NCBI GenBank assembly: GCA_029263015.1
Contig: JAJCYI010000127.1
Location: 16,513-80,512, forward strand
Reading direction: 5' to 3'
Origin: Saprospiraceae bacterium
Lineage (GTDB): Bacteria; Bacteroidota; Bacteroidia; Chitinophagales; Saprospiraceae
Length of the DNA stretch: 64,000 bases
In this document: positions 34,006-42,862 of the stretch, piece by piece
How the letters are laid out: each line of letters opens with the position of its first letter
Numbering within the stretch: position 1 is the stretch's first letter
Notes under the pieces: model-generated
Database searches by the model: none
Seen by the model: only the letters and a program-made list of their open reading frames with translations
What the model was told of the DNA's origin: nothing
Position numbers and translations under genes: made by a program

Positions 34006-35328
34006 ATGCGAAACCTCTACTTGACCAACCGCTTTTTTGGACTTTGTGGCAGCATCGCGTTATTCTTCCTATTGAGCTACCTGGTTTCGTTTTGGTTTCC
34101 AGTGGCGCTCACCTTTTTTGTTTTAATGGTGGCACTCACTTTTGCCGACATATTTTTATTATTCCGTAAAAACACGTTGGTCAATGCTTCCCGGAGATTG
34201 CCAAAATTATTTTCGTTAGGTGATGCGAACAGCGTGCATCTTAATATTTCCAACCAATCACCCCTCCTGTTGAAATTGACTGTTGTAGATGAGTTGCCGT
34301 ACCAGTTTCAAGAAAGGGGTTTTGAGATGGAATTGGAAATAGGAGCTGGGGACGACCAAGTGATTGCATATGAACTTACTCCCTCGGAACGTGGCGTCTA
34401 TGAGTTTGGTGTCATTAATTTGTTTGCTTCTACTAAGTACAACCTTGTACAACGCCGCTTCAAAGCTGGCCAAGCCATGCGTGTACCTGTTTACCCTTCT
34501 GTCATTCAAATGAAGCAGTATGAAATGCTGGCATTTAACAGGTTCAGTTCTCAAGAAGGTTTGCGTAAAATCCGCCGCATTGGCCATAGTTATGAATTTG
34601 ACCAAATAAAAAACTATGTGCGTGGCGATGATTACCGAAGCGTCAACTGGAAGGCCACAGGCCGTATGAGCAGATTGATGGTCAATCAATACGAGGACGA
34701 GCGTTCGCAACAAGTCTATTCTTTGATTGACAAAAGCAGGGCCATGAAAATGCCGTTCAACAATTTAAGTTTGGTGGATTATGCGATCAACACCAGCCTC
34801 GCTATTACCAACATTGCGCTCAAGAAATATGACAAGGCAGGCCTGATTACTTTTTCTGATAAAATAGGCGCCACGATCAAAGCTGACCGCAGGGCCAACC
34901 AGTTGAACAAGATTTTACATGCACTCTATAAAGAAAAGGCCCGACCGCTGGAGGCCAACTACGAACTGCTTTACCACATTGCCAGGAAACTCATCAATGG
35001 GCGCAGCTTGATTCTTTTGTACACTAATTTTGAAAGCATGTATGCACTGGACAGGGTGCTCTCTTTATTGCGTCGAATCAATAAGTTTCACCTGTTGGTG
35101 GTTATATTTTTTGAAAATACAGAAGTACAGGATTTTGTAAAAAAAGAAGTAGGAACGATCCAAGGAATTTATACCAATACTATTGCGCGTAAATTTTTGG
35201 CAGAAAAAAGAGCCATGGCCCAGAAACTTGCCCAGCATGGTATTCAGACAATTCTCACGCGTCCTGAAGACCTTTCCATGCATACCATCAATAAATATTT
35301 GGAATTGAAATCGAGAGGGATGATTTAG
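34006..35328 (+). CDS. DUF58 domain protein
   Basis: The 440-residue protein has two N-terminal membrane helices (about 10-30 and 33-53), a beta-rich region, and the DUF58 signature VRGDDYRSVNWKATGR (residues 205-220), followed by a von Willebrand A-like domain (SLIDKSRAM... ITNIALKKYDKAGLITFS). DUF58 proteins normally sit beside a MoxR-type AAA ATPase and act with it in the assembly or maturation of membrane complexes. Here the MoxR gene is 18 kb away (53946-54917). Confidence 0.9.
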   Translation: MRNLYLTNRFFGLCGSIALFFLLSYLVSFWFPVALTFFVLMVALTFADIFLLFRKNTLVNASRRLPKLFSLGDANSVHLNISNQSPLLLKLTVVDELPYQFQERGFEMELEIGAGDDQVIAYELTPSERGVYEFGVINLFASTKYNLVQRRFKAGQAMRVPVYPSVIQMKQYEMLAFNRFSSQEGLRKIRRIGHSYEFDQIKNYVRGDDYRSVNWKATGRMSRLMVNQYEDERSQQVYSLIDKSRAMKMPFNNLSLVDYAINTSLAITNIALKKYDKAGLITFSDKIGATIKADRRANQLNKILHALYKEKARPLEANYELLYHIARKLINGRSLILLYTNFESMYALDRVLSLLRRINKFHLLVVIFFENTEVQDFVKKEVGTIQGIYTNTIARKFLAEKRAMAQKLAQHGIQTILTRPEDLSMHTINKYLELKSRGMI

Positions 35329-35353
35329 GGGTTCTAAATTAGCTTTTAAAGTT

Positions 35354-35764
35354 TCAACTGAAATATCGCATCAAATAAGAAATGATGTTGTAAACATTTT
35401 CTCGCGCATAAGTGGCGGTCGCCTTATCGGTGAAAGTTTCATCTGAGTCGGTGAGGTTCATTGTCGCAATGAAGATAAAATTAGAAACAAGCGATATAAA
35501 TATTACTCGCCGCTCAGAGTAGGGGATTTCGTATTTCCTAAAATACCTGAGCAGGTATTTGCTAATATAAATGGCCATTTGTCGAACATTAGCGGCTTGC
35601 ATCTGCTCGGAAGTAATTTCGTTGTCGTGGATGAAAGAGGAATAATACTGCCGGAGGCTACGGTGGGCAAGTTTCATGGCAAGGTTATATCTTCCGCCCA
35701 TGATAGCGCCGTCAATTCTTGCCAGGTCTTTGTTTAGTCTTTCTGTATTCCAATGAAATGCCAT
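35354..35764 (-). CDS. Uncharacterised helical protein
   Basis: I do not recognise this 136-residue product. It is predicted mostly alpha-helical, rich in Arg/Tyr (KLAHRSLRQYYSSF, ISKYLLRYFRKYEIPYSERR), with one moderately hydrophobic stretch (VIFISLVSNFIFIATM, about 86-101). No signal peptide is seen. The frame is clean with an ATG start and ends 25 nt from the convergent DUF58 gene. It is probably real given its length and composition. Confidence 0.6.
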   Translation of the reverse strand: MAFHWNTERLNKDLARIDGAIMGGRYNLAMKLAHRSLRQYYSSFIHDNEITSEQMQAANVRQMAIYISKYLLRYFRKYEIPYSERRVIFISLVSNFIFIATMNLTDSDETFTDKATATYARENVYNIISYLMRYFS

Positions 35765-36066
35765 GATTGTTCAGTCTTCAATTTGGTAGAGGTAGTTTTT
35801 TTCTTTTCAATAACGTTCCAAACACCTAAAAGTCGCTTACTGAATAAAGTTTTTTTATTGAATTGTTAGCAAAAATACAGTTTGTATGCGAGATCACACG
35901 ATTTTATTGAAATGGGGAGAGCGGAGTCGATGTAAAAAGTGGGCTGTTTGTAACCTCTTTATTATTCCTTCCCGTCCATACTGGCGACATCAATTATTAA
36001 ACATGGAATAGCTTTTTTAATTTTTTATCGAAAACTATTTCATACAAATGTTAAAAGAAAGTAGCC
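35765..36066. other. Non-coding stretch between divergent genes
   Basis: The 302 bp between the helical-protein gene (minus) and the DUF6249 gene (plus) are A/T-rich. No exact TAnnTTTG element, hairpin or further reading frame is convincing. Confidence 0.5.
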
Positions 36067-36420
36067 ATGGGAGAATTAATAGGCTTAGTAGCAGTTGCAG
36101 GAAGCATGACATCTATTGTTATCATTGCATACCTGTTTTTTAACTCGCGTCACAAAACACGGATGGCCCTTATCCAACATGATAAGGAAGCTTCCATCTT
36201 CAAGGAAAACGGCAGAGGTTCATCTGGCCTAAAGTATGGTTTGCTGATGGTGGGCATTGGTCTCGGCATTCTGATGGGGATGATTATCGAGAGTGTCTTA
36301 CAGACGGATTCACCAGTCCCCCACTTCTCTATGATGCTTATTTTAGGTGGATTGGGATTGGTTGGCTATCACTTAATTTTGAAAAAGAAAGAAGAGGAAG
36401 AAGAATCGGATCAGGTTTAA
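36067..36420 (+). CDS. Small DUF6249-like membrane protein
   Basis: The 117-residue protein has an N-terminal helix (GLVAVAGSMTSIVIIAYLFF) and a charged cytoplasmic-like stretch. Two more helices follow (LKYGLLMVGIGLGILMGMII; HFSMMLILGGLGLVGYHLIL), then an acidic/basic tail KKKEEEEESDQ. The pattern fits DUF6249, found mostly in Bacteroidota. No function is known. It converges on bamA with a shared terminator. Confidence 0.75.
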   Translation: MGELIGLVAVAGSMTSIVIIAYLFFNSRHKTRMALIQHDKEASIFKENGRGSSGLKYGLLMVGIGLGILMGMIIESVLQTDSPVPHFSMMLILGGLGLVGYHLILKKKEEEEESDQV

Positions 36421-36448
36421 TAGTAAGTCAAGCGAATTCTGAGTGGAC

Positions 36449-36487
36449 AAAAAAAAAGGCCAACCGATCGGTTGGCCTTTTTTTATT
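36449..36487. terminator. Bidirectional terminator between the DUF6249 gene and bamA
   Basis: A perfect palindromic stem (aaggccaaccgatcggttgg core) has an A-run before it and a T-run after it. It can end transcription from both converging genes. Confidence 0.92.
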
Positions 36488-36500
36488 TAGAACTCATTCC

Positions 36501-39059
36501 TTATTCAGGTTCAAAACCAAGAATGATGTTGAAAGTGGAAAGCTCCGACAGTGTGCTTCCGGGCTTGTCAAACCCTACGCCATAATCGAATCCGAGCACA
36601 CCGAACATTGGCAAGAAAACCCGGAGTCCCCCACCAACTGATCTTTTCATATCAAAAGGATTGAAATTCCTGCTCTTCCTCCAAGCATTACCACCTTGGG
36701 CAAAAGCGAGCACATAAATCGTGGAACTTGGGTTCAACGAAAGAGGGTATCTCAATTCAAGGGTCATCTTTTCATAAAGTGGGGTTGCTGTCACACCAGA
36801 TGAGGTTATGTTGTTTTTAAAGTCTTCTGGATCATATCCCCGCATTGAAATAATTTCGGTGCCCGTAAAGAATCCAAATTGTTGGTTGTTGAGGCCATCC
36901 CCACCCAACTGAAATCTCTCAAACGGAGTAATGCCAATCTCGTCATTATAAGCACCAATAAAGCCCATCCTCGCCGAGGCTTTTACGACCAGTTTGCCTA
37001 TCAGGGTCTGGTACCAATCAGCATTGATTTTCCACTTATGGTATTCCAAAAAGTTGAAACGCTCTTCAGGCTCAAGTTCCCTGTAATCTTTTTTACTGAA
37101 CAATGAGTATGGCGGCGTAGCTTGTACAGAAAGGGAAATCCTTGATCCATCTTGTGGGAAGATAGGGTTGTTGATGGTACTCCTTGCTATCGTTTGAGTG
37201 ATGCTAAAGTTTCTAAAACCGCCATCAGAAACAGTCTCTCCCCTGTCCGTCCTGAACAGTGTTGAATTGCTGGTGCTGAGATAATTGTCCAATTCAATGT
37301 TTTGGAGGTTTAGGGCTACAGAGTAAAGGAAGTTATCATCAGGGAATTTCAGCCTTGTACCAAGACTGATGGTCACTCCAGCATTTATCAGTTTCCCGAA
37401 CAATTCGCTGTTTCTATCAAAGCCGTTGGTAAGCCTAGACATGAATCCTGCTACGGTCAATGAGTTTGGTTTTTTCCCGCCCATCCAAGGTTCAGTGAAG
37501 GACACGTTGTACGATTGAAAAAAACGGCCATTGGTCTGTGCCCTGAGCGAGAGCCGCTGGCCATCACCTTGAGGGAGCGGGCTCCATGTGCTTTTGTTGA
37601 AAATATTTCGAGCGGAAAAGTTATTAAAAGCGACACCAAGTGTTCCAATGACACCTCGCCCCCGGCCACCCCATCCTGCAGATAATTCCAACTGGTCCGA
37701 GGGCTTTTCCTCAACGGTGTATTCTATGTCAACTGTTCCTCGTTCTGGATTTACAGGTGTATTGATACCTAAATTTTCTGGATTGAAATAACCTAGATTG
37801 ATGATTTCTCGCTGAGAGCGTATGATGTCAGACCGACTGAATTTTGCCCCTGGTATAGTCCTCAGTTCCCTTCTCACTACGTGCTCATTTGTGCGGTCAT
37901 TTCCCATTATCACTACTTTGTCAATCGTGGCTTGTGGGCCTTCAAAAATCCGCAGTTCTATGTCAATAGAATCTTTGGTCACGGCAACTTCAACAGGATC
38001 AATACTAAAAAAGAGGTAGCCGTTGTCCATGTATAGAGAACTGACGTCCCTGCCATCCTGGCTAAACTGAAGGCGTGTTTCGAGTAGTTCACTGTTGTAA
38101 ATATCTCCTTTGTTTATCCCCAGTACATTGGAAAGCGTATTGGTTTCATAAATAGAGTTTCCTTTCCAGGAGATGTTGCGGAAATAATATTGATTGCCCT
38201 CATTAATGTCGAGGTGTACTACCAAGTTACCACTTTTCCCATCGCGCCAGATACTATCGGAAAGGATTTGGGCATCGCGGAAGCCCATCTTGTTATAGTT
38301 TGCGATCAGCGCCTTTTTATCTCCTTCATAATCGGCTTTGATCAATTTGGAAGAAGAAAGTAACCGTTTTTTCCGCCGCGTATTTTTCATCATATTGCGG
38401 AGTTTAACGGTTTTGATATTATTGTTCCCTGTAAAAGTAATATCCTGGATTTTTACTTTTTTGTTTTTATCAATATCAAAAACCAACCGGATGGAATTTA
38501 TCCTGCTGTCATCAATTATTTCTTCAACTTTTACCGATACATCGAAATATCCCTTTTCGATAAAATATTTTTTGATGGCAAATGCAGAATTGGATTTGAT
38601 ACTTTCTGTAACGATCCCTCCCTTAATCAAATATTTATTGATCTGTTCATTGAGGTCATCATGGTTGCCTTTTTTTACACCTTTATAGGAATGTGTTGTT
38701 AACCGAGGCCGCTCCTGTACTTGGATTTCGAGGAATATGACATCTCCAATTGTCTTTTCTTTGTATATCTGGACATCAGTAAAGAGGCTAAGTTTCCACA
38801 ATGCTTTTAATGCCCGGGGAATACTGCCTCCCGGTATCCTGATCCTATCGCCAACCCTGAAACCTGCAATGGAAGTGATCGCATTTTCGTCGCTGTATTT
38901 AGCCCCAATTACTTTCACGCCTCCAATTTCATAATCCTTGGGTTCAGAGTAATCGAGTACAGGTATGGTGTCAACACCAATTTGTCCAGATAGTGACGTG
39001 GTGCAAAAAAGAAATGAGAAAGCAATGATAGCAGGCAGTAAGTAATAAGTCTTTTGCAT
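36501..39059 (-). CDS. bamA: Outer-membrane protein assembly factor BamA
   Basis: The 852-residue protein has a signal peptide (LLPAIIAFSFLFCTTSLSGQ), several POTRA domains (from about 45 to 460, with typical lines such as GVKVIGAKYSDENAI and ITFTGNNNIKT) and a C-terminal Omp85 beta-barrel ending in FNIILGFEPE. It inserts beta-barrel proteins into the outer membrane. ATG 39059 is chosen because the longer frame (to 39164) places 35 non-signal residues before the signal peptide. It lies downstream of uppS, as commonly seen in this phylum, but the usual OmpH/Skp genes are not next to it. Confidence 0.93.
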   Translation of the reverse strand: MQKTYYLLPAIIAFSFLFCTTSLSGQIGVDTIPVLDYSEPKDYEIGGVKVIGAKYSDENAITSIAGFRVGDRIRIPGGSIPRALKALWKLSLFTDVQIYKEKTIGDVIFLEIQVQERPRLTTHSYKGVKKGNHDDLNEQINKYLIKGGIVTESIKSNSAFAIKKYFIEKGYFDVSVKVEEIIDDSRINSIRLVFDIDKNKKVKIQDITFTGNNNIKTVKLRNMMKNTRRKKRLLSSSKLIKADYEGDKKALIANYNKMGFRDAQILSDSIWRDGKSGNLVVHLDINEGNQYYFRNISWKGNSIYETNTLSNVLGINKGDIYNSELLETRLQFSQDGRDVSSLYMDNGYLFFSIDPVEVAVTKDSIDIELRIFEGPQATIDKVVIMGNDRTNEHVVRRELRTIPGAKFSRSDIIRSQREIINLGYFNPENLGINTPVNPERGTVDIEYTVEEKPSDQLELSAGWGGRGRGVIGTLGVAFNNFSARNIFNKSTWSPLPQGDGQRLSLRAQTNGRFFQSYNVSFTEPWMGGKKPNSLTVAGFMSRLTNGFDRNSELFGKLINAGVTISLGTRLKFPDDNFLYSVALNLQNIELDNYLSTSNSTLFRTDRGETVSDGGFRNFSITQTIARSTINNPIFPQDGSRISLSVQATPPYSLFSKKDYRELEPEERFNFLEYHKWKINADWYQTLIGKLVVKASARMGFIGAYNDEIGITPFERFQLGGDGLNNQQFGFFTGTEIISMRGYDPEDFKNNITSSGVTATPLYEKMTLELRYPLSLNPSSTIYVLAFAQGGNAWRKSRNFNPFDMKRSVGGGLRVFLPMFGVLGFDYGVGFDKPGSTLSELSTFNIILGFEPE

Positions 39060-39352
39060 GAATTTGCCTTTTATGATTGTACTTTTTAGAAGTAAATTAT
39101 TATTCATATTGAAAATCGACTTGCCCCGATCCAATCGGGAAGGTGTTGCGAAAATGGGTTGCAAAGAAACACATGATTAATCAAATTCTTGTGCCACGAC
39201 AAAAAATTCTACTTTTCTGTCCGTTGCGATGCTTGATTTGAAAAGTGGGAGTAAAGAGTTGGTTGGTTGTATGCATGTACACCTATTCAAAGCATTTATA
39301 AAACTCTTGATATAGCAGAGGATATTGATAATCAATTTATTGAGGAAATTGT

Positions 39353-40096
39353 TTATTTTGATAACTGTTCACTGATTTTTCCGAATCGGCGTTCCCTGCT
39401 CTGGTAGTTCAGGATTGCTTCATATAAATGGTTTTTTCTAAAATCTGGCCATAGGGTATCCGTAAAATATAACTCGGCGTAAGCTATTTGCCACAAAAGA
39501 AAATTGCTTATCCTTGTCTCCCCACTTGTCCTGATAAGCAGCTCAGGATCGGGGATGTCCTTCGTGGCCAGGGCATTTGAAAAAATGGTTTCATCTATCT
39601 CAACTTCACTTATTTTGCCAGCTTTTGTCATAGTGGCAATCTTTCGGGCTGCTTCCACGATCTCCCATTTTGCACTGTAATTCAATGCTAAAACGAGGGT
39701 CATCCTTGTATTGTTAGCAGTATCTTCGATCGCCCGCAAAAGAGCTTTATGGCTCTTTTGCGGGAGTTTTGAAAGGTCACCAATTGCTTGTAACCGAATA
39801 TTGTTTTTATTCAGGGTTTTGACTTCCTTTTTAATTGTCTCCACCAGTAAGGTCATCAATGCCGTTACTTCTGTTATTGGCCGGTTCCAGTTTTCGGTTG
39901 AAAATGCATACAATGTCAAAAATTCTATACCCAGTTCAGCGGCAGCCTCAGTTGCTTCCCTAACTGACTTTACACCATTGTGGTGGCCATATATCCGAGG
40001 CCGGTTTTGCTCCTTGGCCCACCTTCCATTTCCATCCATGATGATGGCTATGTGCCGAGGTAATTTTTTTAAGTTTATTTTCGATTTTGAATCCAT
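39353..40096 (-). CDS. uppS: Undecaprenyl diphosphate synthase (isoprenyl transferase)
   Basis: The 247-residue cis-prenyltransferase makes the C55 lipid carrier used for peptidoglycan and for the glycan locus of this window. Motifs present are HIAIIMDGNGRWAK with the catalytic Asp, GHHNGVKSVRE, LTLYAFSTENWNRP, and the C-terminal PELLIRTSGETRISNFLLWQ with the substrate-binding arginines. ATG 40096 is preferred over an upstream TTG at 40162 because the family N-terminus starts shortly after it. A promoter motif stands at 40170-40177. Confidence 0.95.
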   Translation of the reverse strand: MDSKSKINLKKLPRHIAIIMDGNGRWAKEQNRPRIYGHHNGVKSVREATEAAAELGIEFLTLYAFSTENWNRPITEVTALMTLLVETIKKEVKTLNKNNIRLQAIGDLSKLPQKSHKALLRAIEDTANNTRMTLVLALNYSAKWEIVEAARKIATMTKAGKISEVEIDETIFSNALATKDIPDPELLIRTSGETRISNFLLWQIAYAELYFTDTLWPDFRKNHLYEAILNYQSRERRFGKISEQLSK

Positions 40097-40169
40097 TTTA
40101 AATACAATTCCACGGTGGCAAAATGAATGGGTTAGAGCAGTGTCCCCTGATTGTTTCGCCAAAGGATTG

Positions 40170-40177
40170 CAAAGGTA
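40170..40177 (-). promoter_or_regulatory. -7 promoter element (TACCTTTG) of uppS
   Basis: An exact TAnnTTTG match on the minus strand, 73 nt upstream of the uppS ATG. Confidence 0.45.
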
Positions 40178-40260
40178 GTAAAAGCTGGTGGTGCTTTACA
40201 TGTGGCCCATTATTGAAATGAACATTCAAAAAGAGGTGAAAAAGCTTGGGATGATTGATA

Positions 40261-40439
40261 AGTAGGTGGAGTTAAATAATCGACACTTTTGACGAGGTTA
40301 CCTGCCTACCGGCAGGCAGGTTTTTTCGTCAGACAAGGCAAAAAAAATTAGCATAGCCATAGCTACGGTCATTTTTTTTTAACAAAGTATGGCGGAAAAA
40401 GAGCCCGCCAAAAGTGTCGATTATTTGAGTTCACCTACT
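40261..40439. mobile_element. 179-bp MITE with 31-bp terminal inverted repeats, TA-flanked
   Basis: Ends at 40261-40291 and 40409-40439 are inverted repeats matching at 28 of 31 positions. TA dinucleotides flank both ends (40259-40260, 40440-40441), as for TA-targeting IS630/mariner-type elements. The inside contains a nested palindrome (cctgcctaccggcaggcagg) and mirrored A- and T-runs, so the whole can fold into one long hairpin. It has no reading frame. A second copy begins at 63864 and is identical over all 137 visible bases. It lies between uppS and the second WecA-like gene. Confidence 0.88.
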
Positions 40440-40552
40440 TATTAACTAGCTTTTATCATCATTTCGATCTTTAGAAACCTAACTCAACTTTCATCACAAA
40501 TAGAGTTGTGTAAAAGAAAATGGTTCAGGGCTAATATTGTAAATTCCCTTTG

Positions 40553-40560
40553 TACCTTTG
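40553..40560 (+). promoter_or_regulatory. -7 promoter element (TACCTTTG) of the WecA-like gene
   Basis: An exact TAnnTTTG match 24 nt before the ATG at 40585. A TTG at 40537-40539 is a possible but closely spaced -33 box. Confidence 0.5.
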
Positions 40561-40584
40561 TCACAGTCAAAACACCAAGCATTC

Positions 40585-41658
40585 ATGTACGATTATGATG
40601 TCATTATCAGCTTTGTCACAGCATTTACGCTTACTTACTTTGTGATACCTCCCATCATCAGGGTTGCACTCAAAAAGAATTTATACGATGTTCCCGTAGC
40701 ACGTAGTTCACACACGCAAGTTACCCCACGCCTAGGCGGAATTGCCATCTTTGCTGGGACTATCTTTTCCATTTTGTTATGGACGCCTTTTAGCCTTTAT
40801 GGTGGTAATCTTCAATATGTATTATGTGCCTTTATTCTGATATTCTTGGTAGGGGTAAAAGATGATATCGATGCCATAGCACCCTCTAAAAAACTGGTAG
40901 TCGAAATCCTTGCAGCGGTTATCTTAACATTTAAAGCGGGTGTTAAAATATCAAGCTTTCATGGCATGATGGGGATTGAAGAAATAGGGGTTGGGTGGAG
41001 CATTTTACTAACTGTGTTTACCATTATAGTCATCATTAACGCAATCAACTTGATAGATGGCATTAACGGACTTTCTGGAAGTCTCATCATTATCATTACA
41101 GGTACTTTGGGTGTCTGGTTTATGATGATTGAACGATATGATCTGGCAATAATGGCCGTCTCGGCTGCTGGTGCAACTGCTGCGTTCCTGAAGTACAATT
41201 ATTCACCTGCACAGATATTTATGGGTGATACCGGAGCATTGTTACTGGGGCTGATATGCTCCATTCTGGCCATCAATTTCATTGAACTCAATGGAAAACT
41301 CAACGACCTGCATCCTTTCAAGATCAATGCTGCCCCAGCCGTAGCCATTGGCATTCTGATACTTCCTTTGTTCGATACATTGAGGGTATTTACCACGAGG
41401 ATATTAAGAGGCAGGCACCCACTTTATCCAGACCGTACTCACATCCATCATTTGCTGCTCGATTCAGGGCTTAATCACACCCAGGCAACGCTCATACTTG
41501 TAAGCGTGAATATTTTCTTCATCGTTCTTGTCTTTTTACTCCAACGGCACACGAACAACGCTGCACTTATTCTCCTTTTACTGGCTGGTATATCTTCTAT
41601 TATGGTAGGCGGCCTGTACTATCAGGTAAATAGAAGAAAAAACAAAATGTCTTCCTGA
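40585..41658 (+). CDS. WecA/MraY-like sugar-1-phosphate transferase (second paralogue)
   Basis: This 357-residue polytopic enzyme has the same acidic motifs as the one in the polysaccharide locus: FLVGVKDDID, NAINLIDGINGLSGS, QIFMGDTGALLLG and RTHIHHLLLDSGL. It should transfer a sugar phosphate to undecaprenyl phosphate. ATG 40585 is used because the TTG at 40558 falls in the promoter motif. It stands alone, so it may start O-antigen or another general glycan while the paralogue at 11485-12567 serves the locus. Confidence 0.9.
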   Translation: MYDYDVIISFVTAFTLTYFVIPPIIRVALKKNLYDVPVARSSHTQVTPRLGGIAIFAGTIFSILLWTPFSLYGGNLQYVLCAFILIFLVGVKDDIDAIAPSKKLVVEILAAVILTFKAGVKISSFHGMMGIEEIGVGWSILLTVFTIIVIINAINLIDGINGLSGSLIIIITGTLGVWFMMIERYDLAIMAVSAAGATAAFLKYNYSPAQIFMGDTGALLLGLICSILAINFIELNGKLNDLHPFKINAAPAVAIGILILPLFDTLRVFTTRILRGRHPLYPDRTHIHHLLLDSGLNHTQATLILVSVNIFFIVLVFLLQRHTNNAALILLLLAGISSIMVGGLYYQVNRRKNKMSS

Positions 41659-41686
41659 AAAGCTATTTCAAATTTGACAAAAAAAA

Positions 41687-41718
41687 GACCGCAACTCTGC
41701 CGTTCGCAGAGAGCGGTC
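41687..41718 (-). terminator. Terminator of the glucosaminidase gene
   Basis: The stem gaccgc/gcggtc with an inner ctctgc/gcagag stem is followed on the minus strand by eight T. It may also end the convergent WecA-like gene. Confidence 0.8.
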
Positions 41719-41821
41719 GCACCCAGAACATACATGAGAAAACTACTATTAGTTTTGGTCTTTGGGGAAACAGTCGGGCAATTGGTTTCTTAGGGAGTAC
41801 AATTGTAAAACCCCATTTTTA

Positions 41822-42724
41822 TCATCCTTTGTCTAAAGTCTGTAAGTGATACTTTTCAATAATATTTACCAAAGTTTGTTCATAATGCTTGGCAGTGGCA
41901 TACCCCAGCCTTTTGAGGCCACTTGCCCATTTATGGTAATCATCCCCGTATTTTAATAGCGGTTTGTAGCGCCCACTTACGATCATTTGGCTGTGTGCCC
42001 GCCAACTCTCCCACGCTGAATTATATTTTCGGAAAAAATCTTTGTGGCTGTCATCACCAAAATTTGAGCAATGCCCCTTTTTACAAGTTTTTGAAAAACA
42101 TTTGACGCCAAAATGGTTGTTGTTTTTTGTCGATAGGGCACTCTTTCCTGAATTGCTCTCGACAATGGCTTGGGCCATTTTTATACTGGCCGGAATACCA
42201 TACTTTTCTTTTTCCGAAATTGCTACATCTTTAAAGCGGCGGATGTAAGATTTGACCATCCTGTCTTTAGCCTTATCTCCAGGGGAATCGGCAAAATGAT
42301 CTTTTTTCTTCTCACTAAATATGGAAAACAGACTTGCCCGCTCCCCTTTTTCTTTCAATGCCACCCCTTCGGCAAGCGCAGCACTTCCAAATTTTGCACT
42401 TTGAACCACATCTCCCATCCCTACCGTAAAAGACAGATCCTGCTTAAAAGCCATAATGGCAAGCACACCAATGAAAGATAACTTGGCCCAAGGTAATTTG
42501 ACAGTACTTGGCGTTACAGCAGTATGTTTATAGAATTGGTACTTCACTAACACAGTCAATTTTTCAATAATTAGTGATGCTTTTCGGAGCACCCAAATAA
42601 TGGCCATTCCCGGCACAGACAGTCCATTATTAGCGTGGGCAACCCCACCGCTGCAAGCACGGAAGCTAGTTTGTTGGCTGTGGCCATTATTAGAGAAGAA
42701 ACTTTTTTGTTGATTTGATGACAT
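41822..42724 (-). CDS. Membrane-anchored glucosaminidase-domain protein
   Basis: The 300-residue protein has an N-terminal non-signal part, one hydrophobic helix (about 83-93, FIGVLAIMAF) and a C-terminal FlgJ/N-acetylglucosaminidase domain. Landmarks are YGIPASIKMAQAIVESNSGKS with catalytic Glu189, NNNHFGVKC, and KRLGYATAKHYEQTLVNIIEKY. It should cut peptidoglycan glycan strands. ATG 42724 is preferred over a GTG at 42733. It is divergent from the S24 repressor gene, and both share the 138-bp gap with the direct-repeat site. Confidence 0.85.
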   Translation of the reverse strand: MSSNQQKSFFSNNGHSQQTSFRACSGGVAHANNGLSVPGMAIIWVLRKASLIIEKLTVLVKYQFYKHTAVTPSTVKLPWAKLSFIGVLAIMAFKQDLSFTVGMGDVVQSAKFGSAALAEGVALKEKGERASLFSIFSEKKKDHFADSPGDKAKDRMVKSYIRRFKDVAISEKEKYGIPASIKMAQAIVESNSGKSALSTKNNNHFGVKCFSKTCKKGHCSNFGDDSHKDFFRKYNSAWESWRAHSQMIVSGRYKPLLKYGDDYHKWASGLKRLGYATAKHYEQTLVNIIEKYHLQTLDKG

Positions 42725-42822
42725 GATTTTCACGGTTTAGAAAACTATTTGTATCTTCGATCCTTCTTTTGCAAATTCTTGTTGTAGAATCAATCTAACG
42801 GTGCAAATTTAAAAACATTTTG

Positions 42823-42848
42823 TTTCTAAAACCAAATATTTCTAAAAC
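42823..42848. promoter_or_regulatory. Two direct repeats (tttctaaaac), candidate operator of the S24 regulator
   Basis: The 10-mer tttctaaaac occurs at 42823-42832 and 42839-42848, 16 bp apart, directly upstream of the repressor start codon (42863). The position suits auto-repression and control of the divergent glucosaminidase gene. It is inferred from position and repetition only. Confidence 0.5.
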
Positions 42849-42862
42849 ATTTTTATTTTAAA

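Noticed and set aside
41734..41793. A 19-codon frame starting MRKLLLVLVFG next to the glucosaminidase terminator
   Set aside because: It resembles the start of a signal peptide but stops at once; likely chance or a decayed remnant.
42823..42848. The paired tttctaaaac repeats as the start of a CRISPR-like array
   Set aside because: Only two 10-bp repeats with a 6-bp gap and no spacers; an operator is the better reading.
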